From Tetrapyrgos nigripes (lineage: Eukaryota; Basidiomycota; Agaricomycetes; Agaricales; Campanellaceae): DNA of 64,000 bases. Positions 13,399 through 26,699 of this stretch are shown here, piece by piece. The DNA lies in NCBI GenBank assembly GCA_013368315.1, contig JAACJM010000032.1, positions 434,001-498,000 on the forward strand, given 5' to 3'. The number at the start of each line of letters is the position of its first letter. Within the stretch, counting starts at the first letter, position 1. Below the pieces are notes generated by a model. That model did no database searches and was not told where the DNA came from. It saw nothing but the letters and a program-made list of their open reading frames with translations. Position numbers and translations under genes: made by a program.

Positions 13399-15699
13399 CT
13401 ACCAAAATTCGTCTTCCAAGACGAACGCATCCCAGAGCTCATCTTTCGACCATTCACTAGCTGGGAGGTTCTCAAACCTCGTGAAGTTTTCCTTGGAAAT
13501 AAAGTCCTGAAGAAGAATTTGTCAGTGCCCATAAACTTTCAACGATAACGATAAACGCAACCAACCTTTGCCCATCCAATATTCGCAAAGTACACAAACA
13601 TCTCTCGCTTTTCCACTGGGTAAGGCGCGACTAGGCGTCCACCATGTTCCAATGACTCGCTGTTTAACCAGGTCACGTATTGCCTGAGAAGAGCTGCGTA
13701 GAGAGAACAAAGACGTATGAGTTAAAGACTGCAGCTTGAAGTTGAAAGGTCCGAAGACTTGAAGCATACTAACCTTCCGACGGACCAGTGCCAAATAATC
13801 CACGGAAATTATTCCACCTGGAGGAATTGTACTGCCTCCATAGTTCTGCCTCGTTGGGAAGACGAGCAGTTCCTTCCCATACTTTGGCAAAACCGTATGA
13901 TTGGTAGCGACCGACTGTCCAGGGACGAACTGAAGAAGACAGAGTAGGTATGGAGTGCAGCCGGAACGGGGAGACATACCTGTGGTGAATGCCAGAGTGG
14001 GATCAGGTATGTAGTGCCCTGTCCAGTGAATATTCTTCCATTTTGCTCCGGTGAACACGTCTCTAGGCGGTTTGACGAGTTCGGCTTTGTCTTCTCTGTA
14101 AATATCAGATTGCGTGTCAGAACTGCTGCCTGCAAGAACCACTTGCGGTAATGACATACGGTTCCAGCACAGGAAGAAGGAAAGGATAGGAGCGTTTGTA
14201 ACCAGTGGCCAAGATTATCTGCGAGCATGCGGTACAATGTCAGTATATGAGAATATAGGCAGAATAATAGTATAGTTTCACCTCATCGATACCAGACAAC
14301 ACAGTTCCATTTATGAGGACGATTTGCCCTTTCTGAATGCCATACTCAAGCGAAGGTAAGGGCTGGAAAGAGGAGATCTCAGGGATGAACTCGGTTTCTT
14401 TTGGAAATCTCATGAAGGAGCGACGTTGCAAGGGATGAAGATTCTCCCAGTCGATCTTCTATAGCCGGTGAAAAAGCGTCAGCTAAATGCCAGTCATATT
14501 ACTACAAACTGAACATACCCTGTGACTAGCGTATAGCTTCTTCGTAAACGGTCCAATGTCTCGAGCAATCTCGGAGCCTGAAGTAGCAACCCCGACGATC
14601 AGCACCGTCTGGAACGTAGGTCAGCATGCTATTCAGAATGTTGACTGAAAAAGTCAACTCACCTTCCCAGAATACCTCTCGGGATTCCTATACACTCTTG
14701 AATGATACATACAATGTCCAGCAGGATTCTGAGCCTTGGCCTTACCCCACTGGACAATACCCTCAATGTCAGGAACATGAGGTGTATCATACGGTCCCGC
14801 CCCAACAACCACTGCATCGAAATCCTCCGTCCACCACGTTGCCTTGATACGTTTACTCTCCTCCAGATACTTGAGACGACGGAGGGTCAGTTGCCATACT
14901 GAACTCTTGGGAGCTTTGTAGATCTTTTCAACACGAGTCGAGTACGCATGTACAGGGGATTCGTCATTAGCGTTGAGGTGGTTGATGGTAGCATAAGCAC
15001 GGACGTGTGCGCCAATTGTGTGTGCATCAATGAGCCAAGACTGAGATATATGGTTAGATAGAATAGTGGCCCTTGAAGTAATCGGTGTGGGACGTACATG
15101 GTCTGGAGGATATGGCACCTCTGTAAGCTCAGTGATCACTGAAGGCGAATTTGTGTGCAGGCTGTTCCAGATTGGACGTGGCTGCCAATGCTCCCTCCAT
15201 CTCTCATCCAACGTCAAACCCTCTTCTCCTTCTTCGTAGTATCTCGTGGCAGGAAGTGTATCAGGTAACTCAGGCTTTTTGTCCAACGGTTCGTCTCTAT
15301 TGCGTCCGTTAAGTCAACGTCCACGCAGTAGTCTTAGGGGATTATGGACTCACGGATACGATTCCCGAACTGGAATTTGTTCCGAATAAAGCCAATTCCC
15401 CCCTGGGCCGGGAGCCTTCTCAAAGAGTCGGACAGTGAAATTATGTGCTACGAGCTCAGTAGCTGCTAACAAACCAGCAGGTCCTAGAAATAGACCACTA
15501 TCAGTAACGCCATCAAAGACTCCTATGGCGACATACCAGCACCGATAACAGCAACTCGCTTGATAGTAGAATTGAAGACAGTCCATTTGTTCTCGGTGGG
15601 CTGGGGGTAAGGTCTTGGTAAAGTGTCGTCCAGAACGATTTGTTGGGAAAAGATACCAGGAGCTAGAGCAGCTAGCACTGTGAGGGGTAAGACCAGCAT
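13399..15699 (-). CDS. FMO-like flavin monooxygenase with N-terminal signal-like segment
   Basis: The start ATG at 15699 encodes MLVLPLTVLAALAPG, a hydrophobic segment resembling a secretion signal or signal anchor. The FAD Rossmann fold follows about 45 residues in (RVAVIGAGPAGLLAATEL, then EKAPGPGGNWLY). The central part has GHCMYHSRVYRNPE, resembling the FMO fingerprint, then the NADPH fold TVLIVGVATSGSEIARDIG and the conserved IILATGY. The last exon encodes LWDAFVLEDEFW and stops at 13399. Such enzymes insert oxygen into N- or S-containing or ketone substrates using NADPH and FAD. An entry signal is unusual, because FMOs normally work in the cytosol or face it from the ER. A TATA-like box lies about 50 bp upstream. 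The substrate is unknown; Baeyer-Villiger or N-hydroxylating activity cannot be excluded. Confidence 0.85.
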
Positions 15700-15743
15700 G
15701 GCGATGGTGAGGGACTAGACATGTCCCAGGGTTTTGAGATAGG

Positions 15744-15752
15744 TATATATAA
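15744..15752 (-). promoter_or_regulatory. TATA-like box of the FMO-like gene
   Basis: A TATATATAA-type AT run on the plus strand (read TTATATATA on the minus strand) lies 45-53 bp upstream of the FMO-like ATG at 15699. Confidence 0.4.
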
Positions 15753-18072
15753 CATTGGAAAAGCGAATGGCAATTATGCAATGCTGAATTCGGATTTCGT
15801 GACGCGATTACTACAGAAGCAATTATAGAAGGCGTTCGTCATATGTCGCGAGAACAGCACAAAAAATAGCAAGCTACTAAGCCACCAAACAAGTGGGCAA
15901 AACTCGGTCGTGTAGGCTTTGGCGACGGCGTCAGAAAAAACCCTAAGACCCTATGGGGATAGTTGGCGTGTCGCTGGATAAGGAAGGTCTAGCCAAGACG
16001 TGGGCTGGATGGACCCGCCAAAGGGTTCATGAGAGGTGACGCTGATGATGGGGTTAAGGCCTGGTAGTAATGATAGTAGTGGGAGGAGCAGGAGCAGGAA
16101 GAGGGACCGTCAGCAACCATGCCCATGCCCGCAGCGTGCAAAAACACGTACCACCAGTTCGAATCTCAATCCCAATCCCAACGAAGACCAACGCGTACAA
16201 GCTCTCGATTCCCGAGGCGATCAAGCGGTAAATCTGGGTATGGCGTTCAGTGTGCAAAGTCAGGCGCCTGTGTACTATCCGCCGCCTTCGTCAGCAGCTG
16301 TGCGTTTGGCTGTGTGCCGCGTTCATTATCTCGGAGGTGGAGCGGAGCTTTTGTTAATTGTTTGCCAAGCTATGATGCCAAAAACAGTGTAGAGTATGAA
16401 TAGTCGGTGTCGATGTCGATGTCATTGACGGTAGTCGTGTTTGCATCATCAACTATGATGAGCGGCTCTGGTTCTTCTCATCGCATCGTAACAGCTGGCG
16501 AAGGATTCCAAAATTGAGGTTCACATTTCAAATTTTCAGAACTGGCAGATCCAGTCTGCAACCAAAAAAAAAAAAAAGGTTGATATCAGAGTATATAACG
16601 GTTGAAGCACCTTTTCGGAACAAGTAGTAACGCACCATTGCTAGCCTTGCTCTCTCCTTCTGAAGGTCAACTCCTTCATCTCTGGCTTTATTATCTGCTC
16701 TGATTCTTCCTACTAAACCGAGTACTCCGGATCATGGCCGCCTTTCAGCCTTTCAGGTTGTGTGAAATCTTGGTCAGTTTAAACTTCGGTTTCTCGACTT
16801 CGACGGGTCTATAAATAGTCTAGAAGAAGAGTCAATCACCAAATCCTGAAGCCTCTAACAAACCATTCTGGCCATTGTCATTGGATCAATTGCGTCCACT
16901 GCTAGTCCATCTTGGATTCTCTCTTGACCGTTCACTGACTATATACATGCTTCCAAGGAGTGAGTATGACTCTGGCGGTTACAATCGCGTCTCACCTTCT
17001 TCCTATAGATGTCAGGCTAGATTTAACGACGAGTTTAGGAAGAACTAACCGAATTGCTAGATTAGGAAGTTGCAGTCTGCTTCCTCCTCTCATCAAGCCC
17101 AGGCTCTCCATCTGCTCTATGCAACACTTGCAGCTCTGACAGGAGCTTCCTGAAGGATTTATTCAAGTCTTTACGGCGAGATTTCACAGTCCCAGTCTTG
17201 AACGAACGTTGGCCGTCTCGCGAACGAAAATCAACGAGGTTACCATGGTGGTCTGATGAACACATATACGGTAGCAACTCTCTGAATCGCGTGCTGGCAG
17301 ACGGTTACGTAGTACAGACCAGCGAGCGAACTCAGGTGAGTCTAGATGCCAACCAGGACCTCTCAGGTCTTTTTTTCTGACCTGGTCACACAGATAATTG
17401 ATTATCTTACGCAGACATCGACGTAATGCGTACTGGGGAACGCGAGCCCATACATATGGTGAAAGAAGTTCGAAATTATTGACGGTCCTTGGGTCCCGAA
17501 CAACGTCATCATCAAGCTGCGCAGTCACTCGCGCCCTTGCAACAGTGATCTTCATGCTTACTCTTACGCCTGTTTCCATGGTCATAGGGCAGGCAGAGTA
17601 GATGCCCATGCACCCTCATGCGCCACACCACTTCGGACCAGTGTCAAAGGTCCCATAATTGCTAGACGCCCATGCTTCGCTAGCCTTCTGTGGTTTCCTA
17701 CTATTTAGTCTGCAGAGTTGCCCGTCTACTCGCATTCTCAATTTCCCATGAGTAAGCGAACCTTTCGTCCACCTATCGGAGCGATCATCACATGGACAAA
17801 ACCATTAGCATCAAGCATGTTGACTCTGAGCTCGGACCACTTCGCTGCTACCATGGCTCCTCCTCCATGCGGCCGTTTAGAATAGAGAAGTATGGTCATG
17901 TAGTTCAAGTAACTCACTCTAACTCTTTCAGAAGTACTTAAGAAGTACTCATCAATGTCTTCCAGTCTAACATTCCAACTCCATTCCACGTCTTCTTTAC
18001 CGGAAGGCACTTTCTTTTCCTTCCCCTTCCCCTTCTCCACTCCTCTTTCTCCAACGTCAGCTCGTCTTCAAC
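15753..18072. other. Long intergenic stretch, no gene recognised
   Basis: This 2.3-kb stretch lies between divergent genes (FMO-like to the left, amylase to the right). It holds a short poly-A run near 16564 and scattered frames, including a 141-codon minus-strand one at 17184-17609 with no recognisable domain or splice structure. The amylase promoter must lie in the right part. A TATAAATAG near 16810 is too far upstream to assign. Confidence 0.45.
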
Positions 18073-20164
18073 ATGCTGAAGTCTTTGAGATGGGTTCTTC
18101 TGCTCAGCTATGTGCAGTCGTGCTTCAGTGCACCGGCAACGGCACCCACTGGTACATTGCACACTGTGCATAACGCGTCGGCAATCCAAGCTCGCGCACC
18201 ATCTGGCTCGAAGTCCGTCATTATCCAAATGTTTGAGTGGACTTGGGACAGTATCGCAGCTGAATGTACCGATTTCGTTGGGCCGGCTGGGTATGGTTTC
18301 GTTCAAGGTGCATTTTAGTTTACGCTTTTGGTCTAGACTTTTAGACTCACTGATTTTCGCATTTGTATCTGTGCTGATGTTACTTGTTACTTGTAACATA
18401 TGCAGTCTCTCCTCCAGCAGAACACGTCTCAGGAAGTCAGTGGTGGACAGATTATCAGCCTGTCTCGTATACTATCAATTCGAAGAGGGGAAATCGGGAT
18501 CAGTTTGCTAAGTACGCCTATAATCTAACCCTTCCTGGATTTTTGAAGCTGATACGGTGAAAACGACGAACAGGATGGTTTCTACTTGTCATGACGCGGG
18601 AGTGAAAGTTCTTGCAGGTATGTCAGTCTTGTCTATGGTTTCGCCCTTTTGTTCCCTCTTCTCCATTCTCATGACTTGTACATGGCATTACAGACACCCT
18701 CTTCAACCACATGTCAGGTGCCGACTCGGGTACTGGCGTCGGTGGATCGAGTTTTACACACTATGACTACCCGGGAATTTATCAGACACAGGTGAGCTTA
18801 AGACCTCTTAACACTTCCTGTAATCTTCACAAGCATTGCGAATATTCACTCTTTAACCATTCAACCTATCAAATAGGACTTCCACCACTGTGGTCTCGAA
18901 GACGGCGACGAAATCGTCAACTATAACAGCAGAGAGGAGGTTCAGACTTGTGAGTTGGATAATTTGGCCGAGTGAGTGTTTTCTTTCTTTCTTTGAGTTC
19001 TTGGTGAGTTTAGTCTGAACCATGTTTGTCGCTGTGACCCAAAGCCTAGCGACCGACACCGACTACGTCCGTGGCCGTCTCGCAGAGTACGCCAACGACC
19101 TGTTATCGCTTGGAGTCGATGGGTTTAGGTTGGATGCTGCTAAACGTATGTGGGCTCTCAATTTCCTTCTGTTGTCCTTCAAATGTTTATCTGGACTACA
19201 TAGATATCCCAACGGACGACATCCACAACATACTCTCCCGACTTGATTCCACGCCCGGCTATATATCGCAGGAAGTTATATTTGGAGAAGGAGAACCGGT
19301 TCAGCCTTCGGAGTATGTTCAGAATGGAGATGTACAGGAGTGAGTATCTACGCACTGTCTCTTCTGCGTAGTTGACCTCATCCCGTCATGAAAACTATAG
19401 ATTCAGATACACCTCCGCTCTCAAGGATGCTTTCTCAGGAGGAGGTATTTCGAGTCTGCAGGATCTAGACAACCGCGGCTGGGTATCTGGCGACCAAGCT
19501 AATGTATTTGTGACGAATCATGATACAGAACGCGTACGTCTTTCACTTGATTCCCTAAGAAGACAAACTGACACACCAATCCCTCCATCCTCCAGAACGG
19601 CAACTCCCTCACCCAATCCTCTTCCTCAAACACCTACGTCACAGCAACCATCTTCTCCCTCGCTCACCCTTACGGAACTCCCACTATCCTCTCCTCCTAC
19701 ACCTTCTCCTCCATAGACGACGGTGCACCCAACAACGGAGCCGGTACCTGTTCCGGTACAGGCGGATCCGGAGGTTGGCTATGCCAACATCGCTGGGTAG
19801 CTTTCAGCGGGATGGTCGGATTCAGAAACACCGTCGGCGACGCAGCGCTGAATAATTGGGTTTCACCGCAAAGCCAGCAAATTGCATTTGGTAGAGGGTC
19901 TGCGGGTTTCGTGGCGATTAATAATGCGGATGAGGATTGGAGTGCGACGTTTCAGACGCAGTTGGGTGATGGGACGTATTGTGATGTTATTGCTTCGGGG
20001 AATTGTAGTTCTTCGTGAGTGTTTTCTTTTTTGAACGCATATTCCGGTTGACTGACTGACTTTTTCTCACCTCTTTTCTTAGCGTGAAGGTGTCTGGCGG
20101 GTCTTTCGACGCGACTGTTCCTGCTCGAAGTGCGTTGGCTATACATACCGGCGCTACAGCATAA
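18073..20164 (+). CDS. Secreted alpha-amylase, GH13 (GH13_32-like)
   Basis: The ATG at 18073 starts a signal peptide ([19 protein letters not shown]). The catalytic barrel begins [18 protein letters not shown]. Conserved amylase regions are present: ADTLFNHM (region I), [12 protein letters not shown] (nucleophile Asp), [10 protein letters not shown] (acid/base Glu) and [10 protein letters not shown] (third Asp). The C-terminal beta domain includes [16 protein letters not shown]. The protein ends in HTGATA at 20164. There are about eight short introns. No starch-binding domain follows. The enzyme cleaves internal alpha-1,4 bonds of starch or glycogen outside the cell. The animal/Streptomyces-like sequence style suggests subfamily 32, which is my inference from motif wording. 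All catalytic residues are present, so it should be active. Confidence 0.92.
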
Positions 20165-21032
20165 ATTATGCAAGTCAAAGATGTACATATCTAGGAAGGT
20201 ATTTTCATGATTAGATCGTAGTCTACTGCATAGGTACTGGATATCACATTCCTTCGTCCACTGGATGTAATTATACCCTCTAATGGATTTATTTTGGTGA
20301 AAAATGCTGTTGCCTGAGCTTCCTCAACATCGTGTGTTGGTTATACAGAGAACTTACCTACTCTGCTTTCTCAATCAAGACTGGTCTCCAGGGTAGTGTT
20401 GGTGAGCCCAAGTACATCTGCCTCAAGACCTTCATCTCCTCGATGTCAAGCACAATACTTCACTAATTCTGGGATGGTCCTAAGACACGCAGCAAATAAT
20501 GTGAAGATCATTTATTGATACGAAGTATACAACTATGAGTACAGTACGCTACTTCTATCCATTCCCTTCAAGCCAAAGGCCATCACCAGGAAATGAAAGA
20601 AAAAACTTCCAGGTGTTAGAAGTCTTCAAAAGGTTTCCAAAAATTGCTCAAAGCCAAAGCATATGAGACGAGTTCGGATGTGTAATTTGCAATCAGCAAA
20701 AATCTGAGCCTCAGTTAGAAACTTCACTGGCGTCAGAGCGTACCCGAGCACAAAGATAAGAAACACTGTTGACGGGCATGGATATTTATACTGGGCGATC
20801 GTGCACGGACCAGATGATGTTGATTGGAGTTGTTTGGTGGTCAGAGAGGCTTGGCGCGCCTTCTTCTGTTTTGGGTATGTTACTACGACTTGGTTCTGTC
20901 GAGTGAGAAATAGAAAGGAATAGGCATATGTATTGATACAAAATGACAACATCTAAAAGGATACATCTATCGTACAAGAAATGCATAGAAAACCACTGAA
21001 ACACGGTGCGTACACACTAACTGCACACCATC
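20165..21032. other. Intergenic between convergent amylase and kinase genes
   Basis: This holds the 3' regions of the amylase (plus) and kinase-like gene (minus). A 108-codon minus-strand frame at 20626-20952 shows no recognisable domain and is treated as chance. Confidence 0.5.
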
Positions 21033-22860
21033 TCAACACGTCTGTTGACGGCGAGTCTGCGAGCTCCGAGAAGGCACTGATCGCAGCCACGTCCTGACAC
21101 TGCTCATTGTCGCTGTTATGAGAGAAAAAAAGAGAATTATACTCAGTAAACCTGGATGCCCACGAAGCTATGAAATTGTTAAAGTACTCACGTCGATGTT
21201 TAGGCTTCTGCTCCCAACAAGTCTGAATAATCTCCCAAATTTTGTCCGTTAACAATAAACTAGCATACGCATCGGAAGGACTAGGACGTGGAGGTCTTTT
21301 TCCAGATACGACGTCGTAGACGACCCCTCCGTAGAACTTTCGGTGGGAGAAGGGGATGCGGCCGGTGCATACCTGCGGCAAGTTTCCAAGATGTTGAGTA
21401 ATCTACTGCAGGATAGAATGACGTAGACGGCACTCACCTCAAACATCGTCATCCCAAAACTATACACATCGCACATCGGTGTCGTTCGCAATCTGAGCAA
21501 ATCTTCATCGTCCTCCTTTTCCTGGACGTAGTACATGTCGATATCGCTATCGGGACTCATCAACTCCGGTGCCATCCACCGAGTCCCATCATCACTCCCA
21601 ATTGTCCAGTCTGGTGGAAATGGGAGATGGCTTGTTCCTATTTCGGTTAGGACAGGAGTGCCGGATGAGGTGATCTGGATGTTGGACTACGTATGTAAAG
21701 AATTGAAAGGAAGAATGAAGATCGGTAAGCACAGGCACTGAATACTAGAGCTGCTGGAATAGTACGCACCCCTCTCACATCTCCATGGGAAACAGGAGGA
21801 TTCAGACTATGCATATATGCTAAGGCTGCTGCCACCATTTCGAACTAAAGCGAAGAATGGAGCGTTAGTCCTCATTTCTCGCAAAGAACTCATCCCCAGA
21901 TATCAAGAATATAGCTACTCACCAACTTCTTAACATCAACCTCCCTATCCGGATTCCTCAAACTCTCCTTCACATAGCAATTAATATCCCCATTCGCGTA
22001 ATAAGGCGTCACTATCGCAGGAAGCTTTCCGAAAGCAAATACTAGCCCGTATAGAGGGGTTATGTTGGGATGCTTGAGGGAACTGAGGCTGAGCCAGGTG
22101 AGGAGAGGTTGTTCGAGGTGCTACATATGTACAACGTACACGTAAGGCACAGAAGCAATTAAGGGAAAAGTGTCGAATGAGTAAAAGAAGACAGCATATC
22201 AACAGTGAATAGCACATACCTTCCGAAATCGCCTCCTCTCCCTCTTATCCGACTCACTACTCCCGCAAGGTCCACGCCATAATTTGACACTGACTAAGTT
22301 TCCCATGTATGTTCCTCGGTATGTAGAAGTCTGGACGGTGCATCCTATCGGTGATAGATGGTCTAGATGGCAGTTGGGGTCGGGAGGGAGGGAGAGGAGG
22401 GATAAGGCTGAGATGGATTGGGAGGAGGGGCGTTTCTTAGATGATGACGATGATGTTGGTGTGGATAGTTCGTCCGTCTATATAACGTCGAGAGAGACTT
22501 CAACGATGAGGACTAACTCGTGCTGGAAGGAAAAGTTTCAACGCTCACCAATTCGAATGTGATCTCAATGCCGTCGTCAATTCCAGATAATACTGGCAGG
22601 TCTTTCATGGACATGATTCCGAACAATCCTCCAATCGAATAAATCAAAAAACAAAGAGCGAAGAGTATTTCAAGAAGCAGAGACGTTAGACTGAAGGCGA
22701 ACTCGATAGTCGAAGCCCTTGTACTCGAGTTCTCAGTGGAGTGGTTTAAGCAGTCGCAGGAATCACGGACTCCATCCTGTTTCCATGAGGCTGCATTTAT
22801 ATATTCCCAACCTCCGTAGGCGTCAGCTTGAGTCTCTGAGTCACTGCACGCATAGCCCAT
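21033..22860 (-). CDS. Membrane-anchored kinase-like protein, probable pseudokinase
   Basis: The start ATG at 22860 encodes a Cys/Ser-rich stretch and one strong membrane segment (LLLEILFALCFLIYSIGGLF). After an intron comes a Ser-rich linker (TSSSSSKKRPSS) and a protein kinase fold. The beta-3 lysine is in LVSVKLWRG. The catalytic loop is HGDVRGSN. The position of DFG reads TEIG (VLTEIGTS). WMAPELMSP and DVYSFGMTMFEV are normal, and subdomain XI reads TCWEQKPKHRPTM across the last intron. The protein ends RRQQTC at 21033. The HGD loop style is that of the kinase family expanded in mushrooms. Loss of the metal-binding Asp (Asp to Glu) and the Phe suggests weak or no catalysis. A signalling or scaffold role at a membrane is inference. 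No extracellular ligand domain was recognised. Confidence 0.8.
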
Positions 22861-24469
22861 CTTGTGTTACAGTTGTTGTATGTATCCTATTCTGGACAAA
22901 AGACAGAGCAAAAAGCTATCAATCAATACACGAGGAGTCCCCTTTCGCATGTTGGGGACCTGTTGTGGACTAACTCACTTGAATGTTTTAAATTTAGAAC
23001 GAACCCGAGCCTTCGTTTGTCTTCTTCGGGATGAAAGATATCAAGATATGCTGCTAATTTGATGTCAATGGATTATCGATACGATTTGAGTTGATAGAAG
23101 GCCAGACAGCTCAGTCAATTCAATGACAGCGAGCGCCTTTGACTGCTGTAGTGAAGAAGTGGTAGAGGTGAGGAGGCTATGCCCTACTGCGCCAACGCGA
23201 ACGCATACCTAGTCTGGAGGATCCGAGGACGAGTCAGATAGTACTGGTGTTCAACGTTCAACAATGAGATGACTAATTTGGAGAAAAATGGAATAAAAAC
23301 TGCACCGAGAGAGCAATCCGACGAAAGGCGCCTGAGATACTGTGACAGCAGCTGCAGAACTGCCAAGTGCTGCGTGAATTGCTTGTGTGGACACCTGTGT
23401 CCTGTGTGCTCCTAGCCACTGACGTTGGGTAGAGCACCTGGAGGCGTAGCTGAGAAGCTAGAGTACTCGCGATTTTCCGGAGAGGCGATTTGCAAACAGT
23501 TACGAAGAGAACAGGAAAAGCTGTGGGCGTCGGGGAGCTAGTAAGAGGACTGTAGACATCGTCAAATCCTTATTATAAGCCCCGGAAATCCGGAGAGGCC
23601 ACCTTGATGCATTGGCTGTACAGTGTACTAGCGGCACAAGTAGTACATCACTTGTATGTCCGAGAGGAATAGCTTGAGAAGTCCTCGACGGACTAAGACG
23701 TTGGTTTGAACTTTGCCGGCCGGCATTTTACCCCTTCCAGATCGCCAAATTTAAAGCAGAGGTCTGTCCTTTTTCTTTTTGCTACTCGTTCAAAACGCCC
23801 ATACCTGAGGGATCTAGTTGCTGAGTAAAGGGAGGGCCCATATGAGCTTCTCAAAAGCACGCCGAGACAGAGAAAATGTCCGAGGATGTCAACTTCAATG
23901 CCAGCGCATGTCACTCATTGCGTATTGATTTGGTAGTACAGTTTAACGTCGCCCGGTGTGCTAGGTGGACGGTCTACCCGGGGTTTTTCCCTGTAGCTTG
24001 CCCCCACTGATGCTATCGAGTACCTGCTGTTCCTCAATGGGACCACGGAGAGTACCCGCACTTGTGTGGGACCGTTTTCCGGAACGGTGTAAGTAATCTG
24101 CATTCTACAATCTGCATTGGATTATAAGTTGATTATATTTGTATGTCTACAAGCACTTTCCCTTTGTATTCTACAGCCAAGTGCATCTATCATAACGCTT
24201 GATTCTAGTCGAAGCCAGAACAGTCAATTTGGTCCACAAAGCAGAAAGTTTGTCGTTATCATATCGTCTAGTCCAGAGGTATGCGGAAGTCGTTGCAGGT
24301 CACTGTACTTCACAACTCGAAGGCCATCTATGCGCATATTGGCTCTCAAACAGCAAATTTCGACCTTGCTCGCAATCTTGCACCAATCCTTCTAAAGATG
24401 AACCTGCAGAACTCAAACAAAATCAGTTCATACCATCCTCTACCACCCTTAATCAACCAAACCAGAAAC
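22861..24469. other. Intergenic, no gene recognised
   Basis: About 1.6 kb lie between the kinase-like gene's 5' end and the 3' end of the MFS gene. Frames on both strands lack motifs. The part nearest 22861 should carry the kinase-like promoter. Confidence 0.5.
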
Positions 24470-26429
24470 TCACGGTAAAGGCGCCGCCAGAGCCATAACC
24501 GCCGCCAACAACCCCGTCGCACCCACCGTCCCCAACCCATTCCCTATTCTTCCCCATCCACTATTCTTCGCCTTCAATCCCTCACTGATACCCCCATCAC
24601 TCGTCCCTCCATACAGAAATCCCGCAAACAAGGGAAATACCGCCGCAAAAGTGGATCTCATAGCTGAATTACTCGCCATAGCAGATGCGGCTATAGGCCG
24701 ATAGGCAGTGACGAGGTAGGTGAATGTGGAAGTGAAGCAAAAGTAGACTCCTGCGCCGAAAAGGACTGAGCCTAGGATGATGGGGAGGGGCCAGGGGATT
24801 GAAGGTGGTGTGAGCACGGCGATGAGTAGGAGACCTGTGTGTAGAGAAAAAGGAAGAAGAGACCGTTAGCATGGAAGTCTACGTTTTCAACGAAGAGCTG
24901 AAGTGAATAGGCAAGTACCCACCAAGAGGAATCAAAATACCCCCAACCTCTCCCATATACAGCCTCGCTTCAGGAGGAGCTCCACCACGTAAACCTTCTT
25001 TCTCAGCCTTTTCCGTTTCTCGCTTCATCACCCCATTCCAATACCCTTGAGTCGCCAACGCTAATAACATTCCCAGTCCTATGCCTAGGAAGGACATTCC
25101 AGTTTGTTGGGTACTAAATCCATGGCCTAATTCGAATACGACGGGAAAGGCTTGGAATGCTAGGTATAATATGCCGAGGACGAGAGATGTCCAGAGGTTG
25201 AGGAGGGAAGCCATAGGGTCTCGGATCATTAATTCTGTATTCGGGATGGGAGGTGGTTAATAAGGGAGTGTCCTGGATCAAAAGAACGTGGGAGACGTAC
25301 GGAATGGTCTGTAACAGCTAATCAGGATAGCCTGTCCAAGATTGTTGTTCTGTCGATCTAAAGATGCCCACCATACATCATTTTTTGTTTCACGTCTCAG
25401 ACGAGCTGCTTTGCGAGCAGTGAGAACGGGTATAAAGGTTTCGGGAACAATCTGGGGGGTGGCTGCCATTAGTTTTGGGCAACGACAAGTGATAAGTTGA
25501 AGGACATACGAGGAAGAGTGCAATAGTCTGTACAAATGTCCACATAATCAGAACATAATATGTCCATCGCCAATCTACGTTCTGGTACAAGGGACACGTA
25601 AGTTGGACTAAGGCAGTGAAGAAACGATAAGTAATAGCACACCTGATTTATAAATCCAGATAAGAGCGGACCAAGCACTGGACCAATGAACGGACTGATG
25701 GTGTATATCGCCATTGGACTGGAGGAAGATCAGCTCAAGTCGCAGAAACGAAAGCCAGTTCAAAACACATACTTTCCAACATGCTCGTCATCAAAAAGGT
25801 CACTAACACTTCCACCAGCAACGCTAAGGAATGTTGATCCAAAGAAGCCACATATAAACCTGAAGATGAGGTATATCTCTGGTAATAGTTGTCAGTGTTA
25901 GATACATCCAGTAAAGCGGAGCGTAACACACCTATATTGGGCGCAAAAGCTACTGCAAAAGATAACGCAAACACCAGGACAAAAGAAACCTGATACACCA
26001 AGTTCCTGCCGTACACCTCTGACAGAGGTCCTGCAAGAAGAGGTCCCAATCCCATTCCCTGGACGAACAGACTGATAGCCAAAATCGTAACTTCATGTGA
26101 TACATTGAACTCTTTTGCTACGCCGTTCTCCGTAAAAGAGGCCTACAAAAGCGGAATAATCTCAGAAAATGTAAGATAACGCAGAAGAGAACTGAAACAC
26201 GCACTGCACTCGAGGTACACGCTACACAAAGTGCGCAACTGCTAATCACAAACACCGCCGCCCATTTCCTCCACGTACTGCAATTTTGAGGATGCTCCGA
26301 CTCATCCAGCGTAACTTGATACTTTTTATCAGATTCTGAGCCTGAGCTATTCGAGGAATTTGGAGAATCTTCGGCTATAGTTGAAGAATGGTTCGACCTT
26401 TTTTGTCCAGTCTTTTCGATATCTGGCAT
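24470..26429 (-). CDS. MFS transporter, DHA1 drug/polyamine proton-antiporter type
   Basis: The ATG at 26429 is the first true ATG of the frame; the codon 11 residues upstream is GTG. A Ser/Glu-rich cytosolic N-terminus is followed by a membrane core. Recognisable family pieces are WRKWAAVFVISSCALCVA, GLGPLLAGPLSEVYGRNLVY (motif A-like loop), FICGFFGSTFLSVAGGSVSD, PFIGPVLGPLLSGFI (motif C region) and VDWRWTYYVLIMW. Late helices include MGEVGGILIPLG and TYLVTAYRPIAASAMASNSAM. The stop is at 24470. About nine short introns are present and the frame looks intact. These proteins export toxic compounds or polyamines in exchange for protons at the plasma membrane; the substrate cannot be read from sequence. 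A second transporter of the same class lies at 41926-44737. Confidence 0.88.
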
Positions 26430-26699
26430 TGTTTTTGGTGTCTTGAAGAAGTCCTTGGGCACTCTTAAGAGGGTCCAGAACGGGAGAATACGAGAACGGT
26501 GGTTGGTGCTTAAGAATCATCGGTGTCATCACAAGTACGCAGATGGGGTCAACAATGACCCAATATAAAATGATTTTTAAAATTTAAAATGTATAAAAAA
26601 ACGGCGTGCGTGAGTCAGCTGCTGACTATCCTCCGCTCCTGAGATCCTCAAAGCCCTGAGACCAGTAATCAGTCTTTAAACGTTAAGAAATGTTGCAAT

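Noticed and set aside
17184..17609. 141-codon minus-strand frame in the long intergenic region
   Set aside because: No recognisable motif; amino-acid make-up is unremarkable and a similar frame opens on the other strand.
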